Origin: SZUA-430 sp034440355
GTDB lineage: Bacteria; Pseudomonadota; Alphaproteobacteria; Micropepsales; Micropepsaceae
DNA length: 9,089 bases
Assembly: GCA_034440355.1 (NCBI GenBank)
Contig: JAWXBY010000089.1
Span: 1-9,089, forward strand
Direction of reading: 5' to 3'
Shown: piece after piece, positions 1 through 6,373 of the stretch
Layout of the letters: every line of letters begins with the position of its first letter
How positions within the stretch are numbered: the stretch's first letter is position 1
Made by a program: the position numbers and the translations under genes
The notes under the pieces: model-generated
Database searches by the model: none
Seen by the model: only the letters and a program-made list of their open reading frames with translations
Told to the model about the DNA's origin: nothing

Positions 1-630
1 CGACGTACCTAAGGCGACGATCGTCGCACCGACGAAGAACGCCGGCAGACCCGCCGCACTCGCCATCCCTGTGGCGCCGGTCACGATGAGTTGGCCGGCC
101 AGGAAAAGCGTCAACAGCCCAACGGTAGCCGTTGCGTATATGAAGACGCGGCTTCCGACGCCCTCAGCCGCTTCTGCCGCCCGATTGCGGAGCGCCCACA
201 ACACGACCAATCCCAACCACACGACGAAAACGAGAAACAGCAGCAGCGCGTCTTCATGCGAAATCCGTCCGTCAAGCGCCGCGATGCCGAGGATCGGAAA
301 GATGGCCAGCGCAAAAGGTAAGTCGCGAAACGTCGACTCGCGCGTGACCCTAAGGCCGAACATCAATGTCGGAATCGCCAGAATGAGCGCGATGTTTACG
401 ATGTTGCTTCCCGCGACATCGCCGAAAGAAATCTCCGGCACGCCGTCCAACGCCGATGTGATGCCGACGATCAGCTCCGGGCTCGACGTCGCGAACGCTC
501 CGATCGTCGCGGCAACCACACCCTTAGGGATGCGGCCAAGATTTGCGATGCCGACAAGTCCGTGAACGAAAAGCTCGCCGCCGATGGCGGCACACAGACA
601 ACCGACCACGAACACGAGCAAGTCCAGCAT
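1..630 (-). CDS. Sodium/calcium antiporter family protein, CaCA-type (partial, N-terminal 210 residues)
   Basis: This looks like an inner-membrane cation antiporter of the Ca2+:cation (CaCA) family, which exchanges Ca2+ for Na+ or H+. The ATG at 630-628 follows GAGGGG 3 nt upstream, and the frame stays open to the left edge, so the C-terminus is missing. The translation is very hydrophobic, with membrane segments at about residues 1-30, 36-58, 72-95, 104-118, 126-147 and 162-185. The first alpha-repeat is clear: GAFATSSPEL at 44-53, then SALDG and GSNIVNI at 74-80. This matches the family pattern G-x-S-x-P-E and G-S-N with the ion-coordinating Glu52 and Asn76. A second alpha-repeat begins at the edge (FVGATIVALGTS, 199-210), as expected for these two-repeat proteins. 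Ala48 stands where Gly is common (GTSLPEL in relatives). Ion specificity cannot be told from sequence. A hairpin lies just upstream at 657-688. Confidence 0.88.
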   Translation of the reverse strand, partial: MLDLLVFVVGCLCAAIGGELFVHGLVGIANLGRIPKGVVAATIGAFATSSPELIVGITSALDGVPEISFGDVAGSNIVNIALILAIPTLMFGLRVTRESTFRDLPFALAIFPILGIAALDGRISHEDALLLFLVFVVWLGLVVLWALRNRAAEAAEGVGSRVFIYATATVGLLTLFLAGQLIVTGATGMASAAGLPAFFVGATIVALGTS

Positions 631-656
631 GGGCCCCTCAGTAGGAAACGGTCATC

Positions 657-688
657 GCGTCGGATTTGATTAGGGACAAATCCGGCGC
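657..688. repeat. Perfect 8-bp inverted repeat with extended stem in the antiporter upstream gap
   Basis: CGGATTTG (661-668) and CAAATCCG (677-684) are exact reverse complements around an 8-nt loop. After one mismatch the stem continues for three more pairs (GCG 657-659 with CGC 686-688). It sits between the HxlR stop (754) and the antiporter start (630), both on the minus strand. Read in that direction it is followed by a mixed sequence, not a T-run, so a classical intrinsic terminator is doubtful. It could instead be an operator for the antiporter or an RNA hairpin close to its ribosome site. The rest of the gap (631-753) shows nothing else I can support. Confidence 0.5.
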
Positions 689-753
689 ACAGTCAACAAA
701 TCCTCAACCGGCAGGCTCGCACCGGACGCGAACCGCACAATTTCCGGGGCACG

Positions 754-1449
754 TCACGCGACCAACTTCTTCTCCTTGGCGAATGGGCTCAACCCTAGCC
801 ACGTCTGCATATCCGCCGCCAGCTTCCGGTCGCCCGTCAGTTTCACGCGTTCGTCGCGCACCGCGGCGCGCACGTTGTCGAGGCCCATCCAAATCGCCGT
901 CATCGTCCGCAAATCGCACGCGACGTAGAGATCGACGTCGAACCCCGGATCGACCGAGCACAAGTCGACGCCCTCGTCCGGCGTCACCACCAACCAGAAC
1001 TGCCGCTGGCCCGCCGGCGCACCCGAATAGATGAACTGAATCGTCGAGCGCCGGTTCGGCATCGGCGTCGTGTCGAGGTTGCGCCGCATGTCCCACATCA
1101 ACAACTGCGCATCGAGATGCTCGAGCGAAAGCTCGGTTTCGACCCAGCGCTGCCCCCACACGCCGAACGCCATCACGATCGGCTCAAGCTCCTGCCCCGC
1201 GCGCGTCAGGTGATATTCGAACAGCGATCCGTCGCTGCCCTTCTTGCGCACGACGACCCCCGCTTGTTCCAATTCCTTCAAACGCTGTGACAGCAAGGCC
1301 GGCGACATACGCGGCACGCCGCGCCGTAAATCGTTGAAGCGCGTCGACCCCGCCATCATCTCGCGCAACACGATGACCGTCCACCGCGTGCACAAAATCT
1401 CAGCCGCCATCGCAACCGGACAGAATTGTTTGTAGCTGCCTTGCGTCAT
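754..1449 (-). CDS. HxlR-family winged-helix transcriptional regulator with C-terminal SCP2-like domain
   Basis: This is a DNA-binding regulator of 231 residues. The N-terminal ~110 residues are HxlR-type: the early Cys-Pro (C10-P11 in KQFCPVA) is followed by a helix containing RWTVIVLRE, FNDLRRGVPRMSPALLSQRL (recognition region), and a wing ending in YHLTRAG. HxlR proteins usually end near 110-130 residues. This one has about 115 more, including GVDLCSVDPGFDVDLYV and LTGDRKLA, which resemble the SCP2-like lipid-binding extension found in some long HxlR proteins and may bind a hydrophobic ligand. Cys10 sits where relatives such as YodB have a redox-sensing Cys; that role is inference here. 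I chose ATG 1449-1447 because GGGAG lies 7 nt upstream; an in-frame TTG at 1464 has no better site. It is divergent from the flavoprotein/cupin operon, the usual layout for a local regulator. Confidence 0.9.
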   Translation of the reverse strand: MTQGSYKQFCPVAMAAEILCTRWTVIVLREMMAGSTRFNDLRRGVPRMSPALLSQRLKELEQAGVVVRKKGSDGSLFEYHLTRAGQELEPIVMAFGVWGQRWVETELSLEHLDAQLLMWDMRRNLDTTPMPNRRSTIQFIYSGAPAGQRQFWLVVTPDEGVDLCSVDPGFDVDLYVACDLRTMTAIWMGLDNVRAAVRDERVKLTGDRKLAADMQTWLGLSPFAKEKKLVA

Positions 1450-1501
1450 ATTGTGCTCCCGCAAATCGGCGCAAAACCTACGATAAAGCCCCGGGTTTCG
1501 G

Positions 1502-1545
1502 CTAGTACAGATTCAGTACCGGGGTCGATTCAGTTCCTGAACTAG
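1502..1545. promoter_or_regulatory. Candidate HxlR operator cluster between the divergent genes
   Basis: The 166-bp gap holds four AGTWC-type half-sites: AGTAC at 1504-1508, AGTAC at 1515-1519, AGTTC at 1532-1536 and its inverse GAACT at 1539-1543. The last two form the palindrome AGTTC-CT-GAACT. GATTCAGTACC (1510-1520) and GATTCAGTTCC (1527-1537) are 11-bp direct repeats with one mismatch, 17 bp apart. The outer ends CTAGTACAG (1502-1510) and CTGAACTAG (1537-1545) are near-perfect inverted copies. Repeated half-sites between a regulator and its divergent target are typical of operators. Binding by the adjacent HxlR protein is inference. I see no convincing -35/-10 pair for either gene in this gap. 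Confidence 0.55.
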
Positions 1546-1597
1546 AGCCCCGCCGGGCTATTCTGAGATACCTCCCCCAACGGCTGAACGCCGATTT

Positions 1598-1603
1598 GAG
1601 GAG
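1598..1603 (+). promoter_or_regulatory. Ribosome binding site of the acyl-CoA dehydrogenase-like gene
   Basis: GAGGAG lies 12 nt before ATG 1616, slightly long for a Shine-Dalgarno spacing. An in-frame ATG at 1622 would be farther still, so 1616 is preferred. Confidence 0.6.
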
Positions 1604-1615
1604 TTACCGGGTCCA

Positions 1616-2758
1616 ATGTCCATGATCGCTAAAATCCCAACGATTCAAACAACCGATTGGCACGCCGCCGCCGAACGCGTCGCGGCCCAACTCGCGAAAG
1701 AAGCCGCCGCCCACGACGCGAACGACAGCTTCGTCGCCGACGGGTACCGCCTGCTGAAGCAGGAAGGTTTCTTCAAGATGCACGTGCCCGCGGAACTCGG
1801 CGGCCATGGCGCCAGCTACGCCGAACTCGCCGACGCCATCCGCACCATCGCGGCCGGCTGCGGCTCTACCGGCCTCGCGTTTTCGATGCACAGCCATCTC
1901 GTCGCCGTTGCCGTCTGGCGCTGGCGCAACGAGAAGGCGCCGACCGAAGGCTTGCTGAAGCGCGTCGCCGCCGAAGATCTGATCCTGATCTCGTCGGGCG
2001 GTTCGGACTGGCTGAAGAGCGCCGGTACCGCGACCAAGGTCGAAGGCGGCTACCGCATCACCGCGCGCAAAATCTTCTCGAGCGGCAGCCCCATGGGCGA
2101 CCTCTTGATGACCAGCGCGGTCACCGAAGACCCGCAGTCCGGCCCGACCGTCCTGCACTTCGGCGTCCCCTTCAAGGCCGAGGGCGTGAAGATCCACGAC
2201 ACCTGGCGCGTAATGGGCATGCGCGGCACCGGCTCGAACGACGTCGAACTCAAGGACGTCTTCGTCGCCGACGCGGCGATCTCCGGCCGCCGCCCGCAAG
2301 GCAAGTGGCACCACCTCTTCCACATCATTTCGCAGCAGGCCTTCCCGCTGATCTATTCCGCCTACATGGGCGTCGCCGACGGCGCGCGCACGAAGGCGAT
2401 CGAGATCGCGAAGAAGAAACCGGACGACAATTTCACCACGACGCTCGCGGGTGAGTTGGAGAACGCCTACACCACCGCCGACATCGCGCACGCCGACATG
2501 GTCCGCATCGCCGAAAGCGAAAAGCCCGGGCCGCAGACGACGAACCGCACGATGATCCGCCGCACGCTCGTCGCGCAGAACGCGATCAAGACGGTCGAGC
2601 GCGCGATGGAACTCGCCGGCGGCGCCGCCTTCTACCGCGACCTGGGTTTGGAACGCGCCTTCCGCGACGTCCAAGCCGCGCGCTTCCACCCGCTGCAGGA
2701 AAAGCAGCAGCTTCGCTACACCGGCCGCGTCGCTCTCGGCTTCGACATCGACGCGTAA
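1616..2758 (+). CDS. Acyl-CoA dehydrogenase-fold flavoprotein, possibly a flavin monooxygenase-type member
   Basis: The 380-residue length is normal for the acyl-CoA dehydrogenase fold, a cytoplasmic FAD/FMN enzyme. The N-terminal helical domain holds VPAELGGHGASYAELADAI (58-76) and GCGSTGLAFSMHSHL (81-95). The middle beta-domain holds GYRITARKIFSSGSP (145-159) and WRVMGMRGTGSNDV (197-210). The C-terminal helical domain ends with MELAGGAAFYRDLGLERAFRD (331-351). Classical mid-chain dehydrogenases carry a Y-E-G-T catalytic-Glu motif after this point. Here the segment reads DVQAARFHPLQEKQQL (351-366), as in the type-2 C-terminal domain group that includes DszC-like flavin-dependent monooxygenases as well as unassigned dehydrogenase-like proteins. 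The substrate is therefore open: acyl-CoA desaturation or N/S/C-oxygenation are both possible. It is the first gene of a likely operon with two cupins, 24 nt before the first of them. Confidence 0.88.
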   Translation: MSMIAKIPTIQTTDWHAAAERVAAQLAKEAAAHDANDSFVADGYRLLKQEGFFKMHVPAELGGHGASYAELADAIRTIAAGCGSTGLAFSMHSHLVAVAVWRWRNEKAPTEGLLKRVAAEDLILISSGGSDWLKSAGTATKVEGGYRITARKIFSSGSPMGDLLMTSAVTEDPQSGPTVLHFGVPFKAEGVKIHDTWRVMGMRGTGSNDVELKDVFVADAAISGRRPQGKWHHLFHIISQQAFPLIYSAYMGVADGARTKAIEIAKKKPDDNFTTTLAGELENAYTTADIAHADMVRIAESEKPGPQTTNRTMIRRTLVAQNAIKTVERAMELAGGAAFYRDLGLERAFRDVQAARFHPLQEKQQLRYTGRVALGFDIDA

Positions 2759-2782
2759 CGACAAGACACAGGGAGAACCAAA

Positions 2783-3262
2783 ATGAAATTCCGTATCACC
2801 GCCTTCGCCCTCGCCTCCACCGCCGCACTGATGGCGCTCGCGATCAGCAGCAACGACGCGCGCAGCGACGACCACAAAATGCTCACCGCACCGGAGATCA
2901 AGTGGGGCCCCGGCCCCGCTTCGTTGCCGAAGGGCGCAGAAGCCGTCGTGCTCTACGGCGACCCGACGAAAGAAGGCCTTTTCGCGCTGCGTCTCAAATT
3001 CCCAAAGGGCTATCGCATCCCGCCGCACACGCACCCGAAGCCCGAGATCGTGACCGTCATCAGCGGCACCTTCCTCTTCGGCATGGGCGAAAACGCTGAC
3101 CTCGCGAAGACAAAGGCCCTACCCGCCGGCAGCTTCATCACCATGCCCCCCGGCCAAACCCACTACGCCGGCGCCGACGAAGAAACGGTCGTGCAACTGA
3201 ACAGCACGGGCCCCTGGGCGGTAAACTACGTCAACCCCAAAGACGACCCGCGCAAGAAATAG
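2783..3262 (+). CDS. Exported cupin-domain protein
   Basis: This 159-residue single-domain cupin carries both classical motifs intact. Motif 1 is G76-x5-H82-x-H84-x3-E88-x6-G95, and motif 2 is G116-x5-P122-x-G124-x2-H127. His82, His84, Glu88 and His127 form the usual 3-His-1-Glu metal site (Fe, Mn, Ni or Zn in relatives). The final Asn of motif 2 is replaced, which is not essential. Residues 1-22 form a signal peptide (MKFR then a hydrophobic stretch to ALAIS), with likely cleavage near residue 28, so it should act in the periplasm, unlike its cytoplasmic neighbours. The start is fixed by GGGAG 7 nt upstream. The reaction is unknown; exported cupins of this size may be oxygenases, isomerases or binding proteins. 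It lies 24 nt after the flavoprotein and 17 nt before a second cupin, suggesting one transcript. Confidence 0.87.
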   Translation: MKFRITAFALASTAALMALAISSNDARSDDHKMLTAPEIKWGPGPASLPKGAEAVVLYGDPTKEGLFALRLKFPKGYRIPPHTHPKPEIVTVISGTFLFGMGENADLAKTKALPAGSFITMPPGQTHYAGADEETVVQLNSTGPWAVNYVNPKDDPRKK

Positions 3263-3279
3263 AGCAAGGGAGAACGGCG

Positions 3280-3645
3280 ATGAAACACGAATGCACCAAC
3301 CTGCCGTCGCGCCTCGAAGCCGGCGGCGTGCATATTCAGGGACAGGATTGGGGCGGCATGAACGTCGCCCGCATCCGCTTCCCCAAAGGCGCCGACGCCA
3401 AGCCGCTGCTGGAAGGCCTACCCGGCAACGTCTGCCAGTGCCCGCACTGGGGCATCGTGCTCAAAGGCTCGATCCACATCGACTACGCCGACGGCCGCAA
3501 AGAAACGGTCCGCGCCGGCGAAGTCTACCACTGGCCCGCCGGCCACACGGTCCGCGTCGACGAGGACTACGAAGCCATCGAATTCAGCCCCGCCTCGCAA
3601 ATGGCCGAAGTCATCGACCACCTCCGCACCAAGATGGGCGCCTGA
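3280..3645 (+). CDS. Small cytoplasmic cupin-like protein with CxCPHxG motif
   Basis: This 121-residue protein has the beta-barrel pattern of a cupin but with altered metal ligands. The usual HxH of motif 1 is replaced by C52-Q-C54-P-H56-W-G58, followed by VLKGSIHIDYADG. Motif 2 reads G80-EVYHW-P86-A-G88-H89-T, with His84 and His89 as possible ligands. The conserved-looking Cys/His set suggests a metal site of mixed Cys and His residues, or a thiol-active centre; this is inference. No signal peptide is visible. GGGAG lies 7 nt before the ATG, the same spacing as the preceding cupin. The gene probably ends the core of the HxlR-linked operon. I recognise the fold but not a specific function. 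It is not a recent duplicate of the neighbouring cupin, because the motifs and lengths differ. Confidence 0.85.
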   Translation: MKHECTNLPSRLEAGGVHIQGQDWGGMNVARIRFPKGADAKPLLEGLPGNVCQCPHWGIVLKGSIHIDYADGRKETVRAGEVYHWPAGHTVRVDEDYEAIEFSPASQMAEVIDHLRTKMGA

Positions 3646-3699
3646 AGACAAAGCGCGCGGAGCGTGTAGAGTATCCGCCTCAGACCAGATGAGGCTTCG

Positions 3700-4134
3700 A
3701 TGCTCGTACGCTCTGTGCAACTGCTCGCTCTCCTCGCCGCGCTCTTACTGCTTCCCGCACAAGCCGGAGATAAAGTCCCAGCAGACGACCTAACCGGCGT
3801 CTGGACGGTCATCATTCCTGAAGCCTTCCCCGGTTTCGTTTATGCCTGGCAGATCAACGCCGACGGCACCTATCAGGAAGAAGGTTGGGACCGCGAAACG
3901 GGAAACCCGATCCAAGAGACGTTGTCGGGACGCTGGTCCGCCAACGGCAAGACGATAACGCTCAGCCAAGAAGGCATCCCCTATGTGTTCGAGGGATCGC
4001 GCACCGGCCGCTCCCTCGCCGGCACGCTCCACCTGAACGGCAAGAACGTGTCCCGCTTCTGCGCTTCGAAAGGCGACACACCACCCGACCGCTGCGACCA
4101 AAGCGTCGCCGCCGTTCAGCCCTTCACCCCATAA
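3700..4134 (+). CDS. Small secreted protein, lipocalin-like beta-rich
   Basis: I do not recognise a named family. The 144-residue product has a signal peptide (MLVR, then leucine/alanine-rich to QAQA-like cleavage near residue 22) and a mature part that looks all-beta. LTGVWTV at 31-37 resembles the G-x-W start of lipocalin-type barrels, and a second GRWS (77-80) and repeated short strand/turn segments (NADGTY, ANGKTITL, SLAGTLHLNG) follow. Two cysteines (121 and 132) near the C-terminus could form a disulfide. GAGG lies 5 nt before the ATG. It starts 54 nt after the cupin operon, with no terminator between, so it may be co-transcribed. Its 3' end overlaps the convergent TPR gene by 19 bp. 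A periplasmic binding or envelope role is plausible but unproved. Confidence 0.75.
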   Translation: MLVRSVQLLALLAALLLLPAQAGDKVPADDLTGVWTVIIPEAFPGFVYAWQINADGTYQEEGWDRETGNPIQETLSGRWSANGKTITLSQEGIPYVFEGSRTGRSLAGTLHLNGKNVSRFCASKGDTPPDRCDQSVAAVQPFTP

Positions 4135-4976
4135 TCTGCGAACTTAGTCGCGACGGCAGGATCGGACACCTTGGCGGCGGCGATGTCGGCATCGCCGCCC
4201 TTTTTGTCGCCGTTGCGCATCTTCATGATCCCACGCAGGAACAGCGCCTTGGACAGTTTCCCATCCATGGCCAGCGCCGTCTCGCAATCCTTCAGCGCCT
4301 TCACCGCATCGCCCTTGCGAAAGTAGACGAAGGCCCGGCTCTCATACCCTTCCTTGTCCTTCGCGTTCGCTTTCAACGCCGCGTCGCAATCGGCAAGCGC
4401 CAGGTCCAACTCCCGGTTCGCGACCGCCCGCACCCAACACCGGCGCATCTGCGTCACATACATCTTCGGATTGATCTCCAACGCACGCGTATAGTCCGCA
4501 ATGGCGCGATCAAAATCCTTCAGCATGCGATACGCATACCCGCGCTCGTCGAACGCATCCGCGTAATCCGCCTTCAGCTTGATCGCCTGATCGAAATCGG
4601 CGATCGCCTTCTTGAACTCGCGCTTGGCGATCAGCGCCGTGCCGCGCTCGCGATAGGCCGGCGGAAACGTCGGCAGCAGTTTGATTGTCTGCGTGTAATC
4701 GGCAATCGCTCGGTCGACATCGCCCTTCTTGAAATGCAACAGCGCCCGGTCGTAGTACGCCGCCCCCAGCGCCGGATCGAGCGCTATCGCCTGATCGAGA
4801 TCGGCCATCGCCAATTCTAACTTGCCCGCCTTCGCGTAAGCCTTGGCGCTCTTATACAAATCGCCGGCGCTCTTCGTCACTTGATCTCCCGCCGCCGGTT
4901 GGTCCGGAGCCGCATACGCCGGCGCAATCCCCAACGCCGCGAACATCACGACCACCACGCCCGTCCGAATCCGCAT
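4116..4976 (-). CDS. Secreted TPR-repeat protein (paralogue of the adjacent TPR gene)
   Basis: This 286-residue protein has a signal peptide (residues 1-22, cleavage after APAYA) followed by about seven 34-residue tetratricopeptide repeats from roughly residue 40 to 270. They show the usual A-Y-x-x-R-G ... A-I-A-D-Y/F-x-x-A-I ... P pattern, for example AIADYTQTIKLLP and AIADFDQAIKLKAD. TPR arrays form a helical scaffold that binds peptides or proteins; the partner is not identifiable. The last ~145 residues (FDERGYAYR to FADYGVKG) align unit by unit with the end of the upstream TPR protein, including the shared R-R/M-C-W repeat (residue 178-181) and ADIAAAK near the end. GAGGG lies 6 nt before the ATG. 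It begins 36 nt after the stop of its paralogue and ends the five-gene operon. The likely location is periplasmic. Confidence 0.88.
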   Translation of the reverse strand: MRIRTGVVVVMFAALGIAPAYAAPDQPAAGDQVTKSAGDLYKSAKAYAKAGKLELAMADLDQAIALDPALGAAYYDRALLHFKKGDVDRAIADYTQTIKLLPTFPPAYRERGTALIAKREFKKAIADFDQAIKLKADYADAFDERGYAYRMLKDFDRAIADYTRALEINPKMYVTQMRRCWVRAVANRELDLALADCDAALKANAKDKEGYESRAFVYFRKGDAVKALKDCETALAMDGKLSKALFLRGIMKMRNGDKKGGDADIAAAKVSDPAVATKFADYGVKG

Positions 4977-5012
4977 CGTTCACCCTCATCAGTTCACAGA
5001 ATCATAGCACGC

Positions 5013-6359
5013 TCAGTCGACGACGCCGTATCCGGCAAAATCCTCGACGACAGTCGCCTCCAGCGCCTTGGCCGCCGCGATGTCGGTATTCGCGCTCGCC
5101 GGCTGCCCGGTCCGTCGCTTAGCGAGGCCGCGCACATAGAGCGCATAGGCAAGCTTCGGGTTCCCCGCCAGCGCCACGTCGCAATCCGCAAGAGCCTTGT
5201 CGTATTCGCCCAACCGATAGCGCACAAAACAAAGACTCTCGCGCACGACGGTTTTCGACACGCCCAACCGCTCCGCCTCTTCACAATCGCTGCGCGCACC
5301 GATGAGATCGCGATTGGCGATGCCGCGCGTCCAACACCGCATCTCAAGCGGCGCGCCGGACGCCGGATCGAATGTCGCCGCCTGCGTATAGTCGGCGATG
5401 GCGCGGTCGTAATCCTTCAACAGCCGATACGCATACCCGCGCTCTTCGTAGGTGCGTGGATCGCGCGGCGCAATCTTCAACGCCGCATCGAGATCCTCGA
5501 TCCCGCGTTTGTAGTCGCCCTTGCGCACATAGGTGCGCCCACGCCCCGCGTAACTGTCCGCATGCTCCGGCGTCATCGCCAGCGCCTTGTCGTAATCGGC
5601 GAGCGCCAAGTCGTGTTCGCCCTTGCTGGTCAACGTCCACCCGCGATTGCTGTAAGCCTGCGCATAGTCGGGGTCGAGCTCGATCGCCCGCGTATAATCC
5701 GCGATGGCCTTGTCGTACTCGCCGTTTCCCTCATACGCACTCGCCCGGTTGTTGTGGGCCAGCATGCGGTTCGGATTGAGCGTCAGACATTTTGTGTAGT
5801 CGGCGATGGCGCGTTCGTATTCCCGCATCTCGAACAGCGTCGACGCGCGCTTGTAGAACGCATCATCGTCGTCCGGCGTCAGTTCGACTGCGCGATCATG
5901 ATCCGCCATCGCGCGCTTATAATCGCCCTTGGCCTCATACAACAGCCCGCGCTTGCTATACGCTGCCGCATAGTCCGGCTTCGCCGCAATCGCCTGATTG
6001 AGCAGCACCATCGCCATCTTCGCCTGCCCGATGTCGGCGTAAAGCTGGCCGCGATTGGCGACGGTGACGGCGTCGTCCGGCCGCAGCTTCAGTGACGCGT
6101 CATAATCGGCCGCCGCCAAATCCCACTTCGACTGATCGTGATAAGCGACCGCGCGATTGTTGTAGGCGGTCGCCACCGGAATATCGCTGGTCCCGCCGGT
6201 CGCGATGAGTACGGAGCAACCCGAGATCTGCACGTCGTAGCTCACGCCGTCGTCAATGGTCGCGTCACACGCCTTGCTGGCCCCATACTGCACCAGCAAG
6301 AACCCGACGATGCCGACCGCAATCGCGATCCCCAGCAAATTACCCGTCCACCGCCCCAT
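5013..6359 (-). CDS. Membrane-anchored TPR-repeat protein
   Basis: This 448-residue protein has an uncleaved-looking N-terminal membrane segment (residues 8-25, LLGIAIAVGIVGFLLVQYG), then a short Cys-containing linker (C31, C48) and about ten to eleven TPR units from residue 64 to 430. The repeats are very regular, e.g. AIADYTKCLTLNP (184-196), AIADYTRAIELDP (218-230) and LALADYDKALAMTP. The repeat domain should face the periplasm. I chose ATG 6359-6357: it follows the methyltransferase stop by 14 nt, and GAGGGG overlapping that stop (TGAGGGG) lies 10 nt upstream, giving translational coupling. The same frame stays open to 6833, but that part runs antisense-frame through the methyltransferase gene and is not coding. 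Its C-terminal ~145 residues match the next gene. No catalytic domain is seen; the role is probably scaffolding or assembly. Confidence 0.88.
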   Translation of the reverse strand: MGRWTGNLLGIAIAVGIVGFLLVQYGASKACDATIDDGVSYDVQISGCSVLIATGGTSDIPVATAYNNRAVAYHDQSKWDLAAADYDASLKLRPDDAVTVANRGQLYADIGQAKMAMVLLNQAIAAKPDYAAAYSKRGLLYEAKGDYKRAMADHDRAVELTPDDDDAFYKRASTLFEMREYERAIADYTKCLTLNPNRMLAHNNRASAYEGNGEYDKAIADYTRAIELDPDYAQAYSNRGWTLTSKGEHDLALADYDKALAMTPEHADSYAGRGRTYVRKGDYKRGIEDLDAALKIAPRDPRTYEERGYAYRLLKDYDRAIADYTQAATFDPASGAPLEMRCWTRGIANRDLIGARSDCEEAERLGVSKTVVRESLCFVRYRLGEYDKALADCDVALAGNPKLAYALYVRGLAKRRTGQPASANTDIAAAKALEATVVEDFAGYGVVD

Positions 6360-6373
6360 GCCGTCCCGACCCC

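Noticed and set aside
71..565. Plus-strand 164-residue open frame
   Set aside because: It is antisense to the antiporter, whose membrane segments and alpha-repeat motif are convincing.
634..655. Tiny ATG-started frame (five codons) just before the antiporter on the minus strand
   Set aside because: It has no ribosome site and no regulatory codon pattern; not supportable as a leader peptide.
1546..1559. AGCCC-CGCC-GGGCT small hairpin upstream of the flavoprotein
   Set aside because: Its five-pair stem without a T-run is too weak to call a terminator or attenuator.
1604..3034. 476-residue open frame on the minus strand
   Set aside because: It lies antisense to the flavoprotein and cupin genes, has Arg/Gly/Val/Asp-rich composition typical of a reverse-frame shadow in GC-rich DNA, and shows no recognisable domain.
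4881..6095. 404-residue plus-strand open frame, and a similar one at 3885-4820
   Set aside because: Both are antisense to the TPR repeats; their apparent repeats (e.g. RRxVxI-like segments) mirror the repeats of the real genes.
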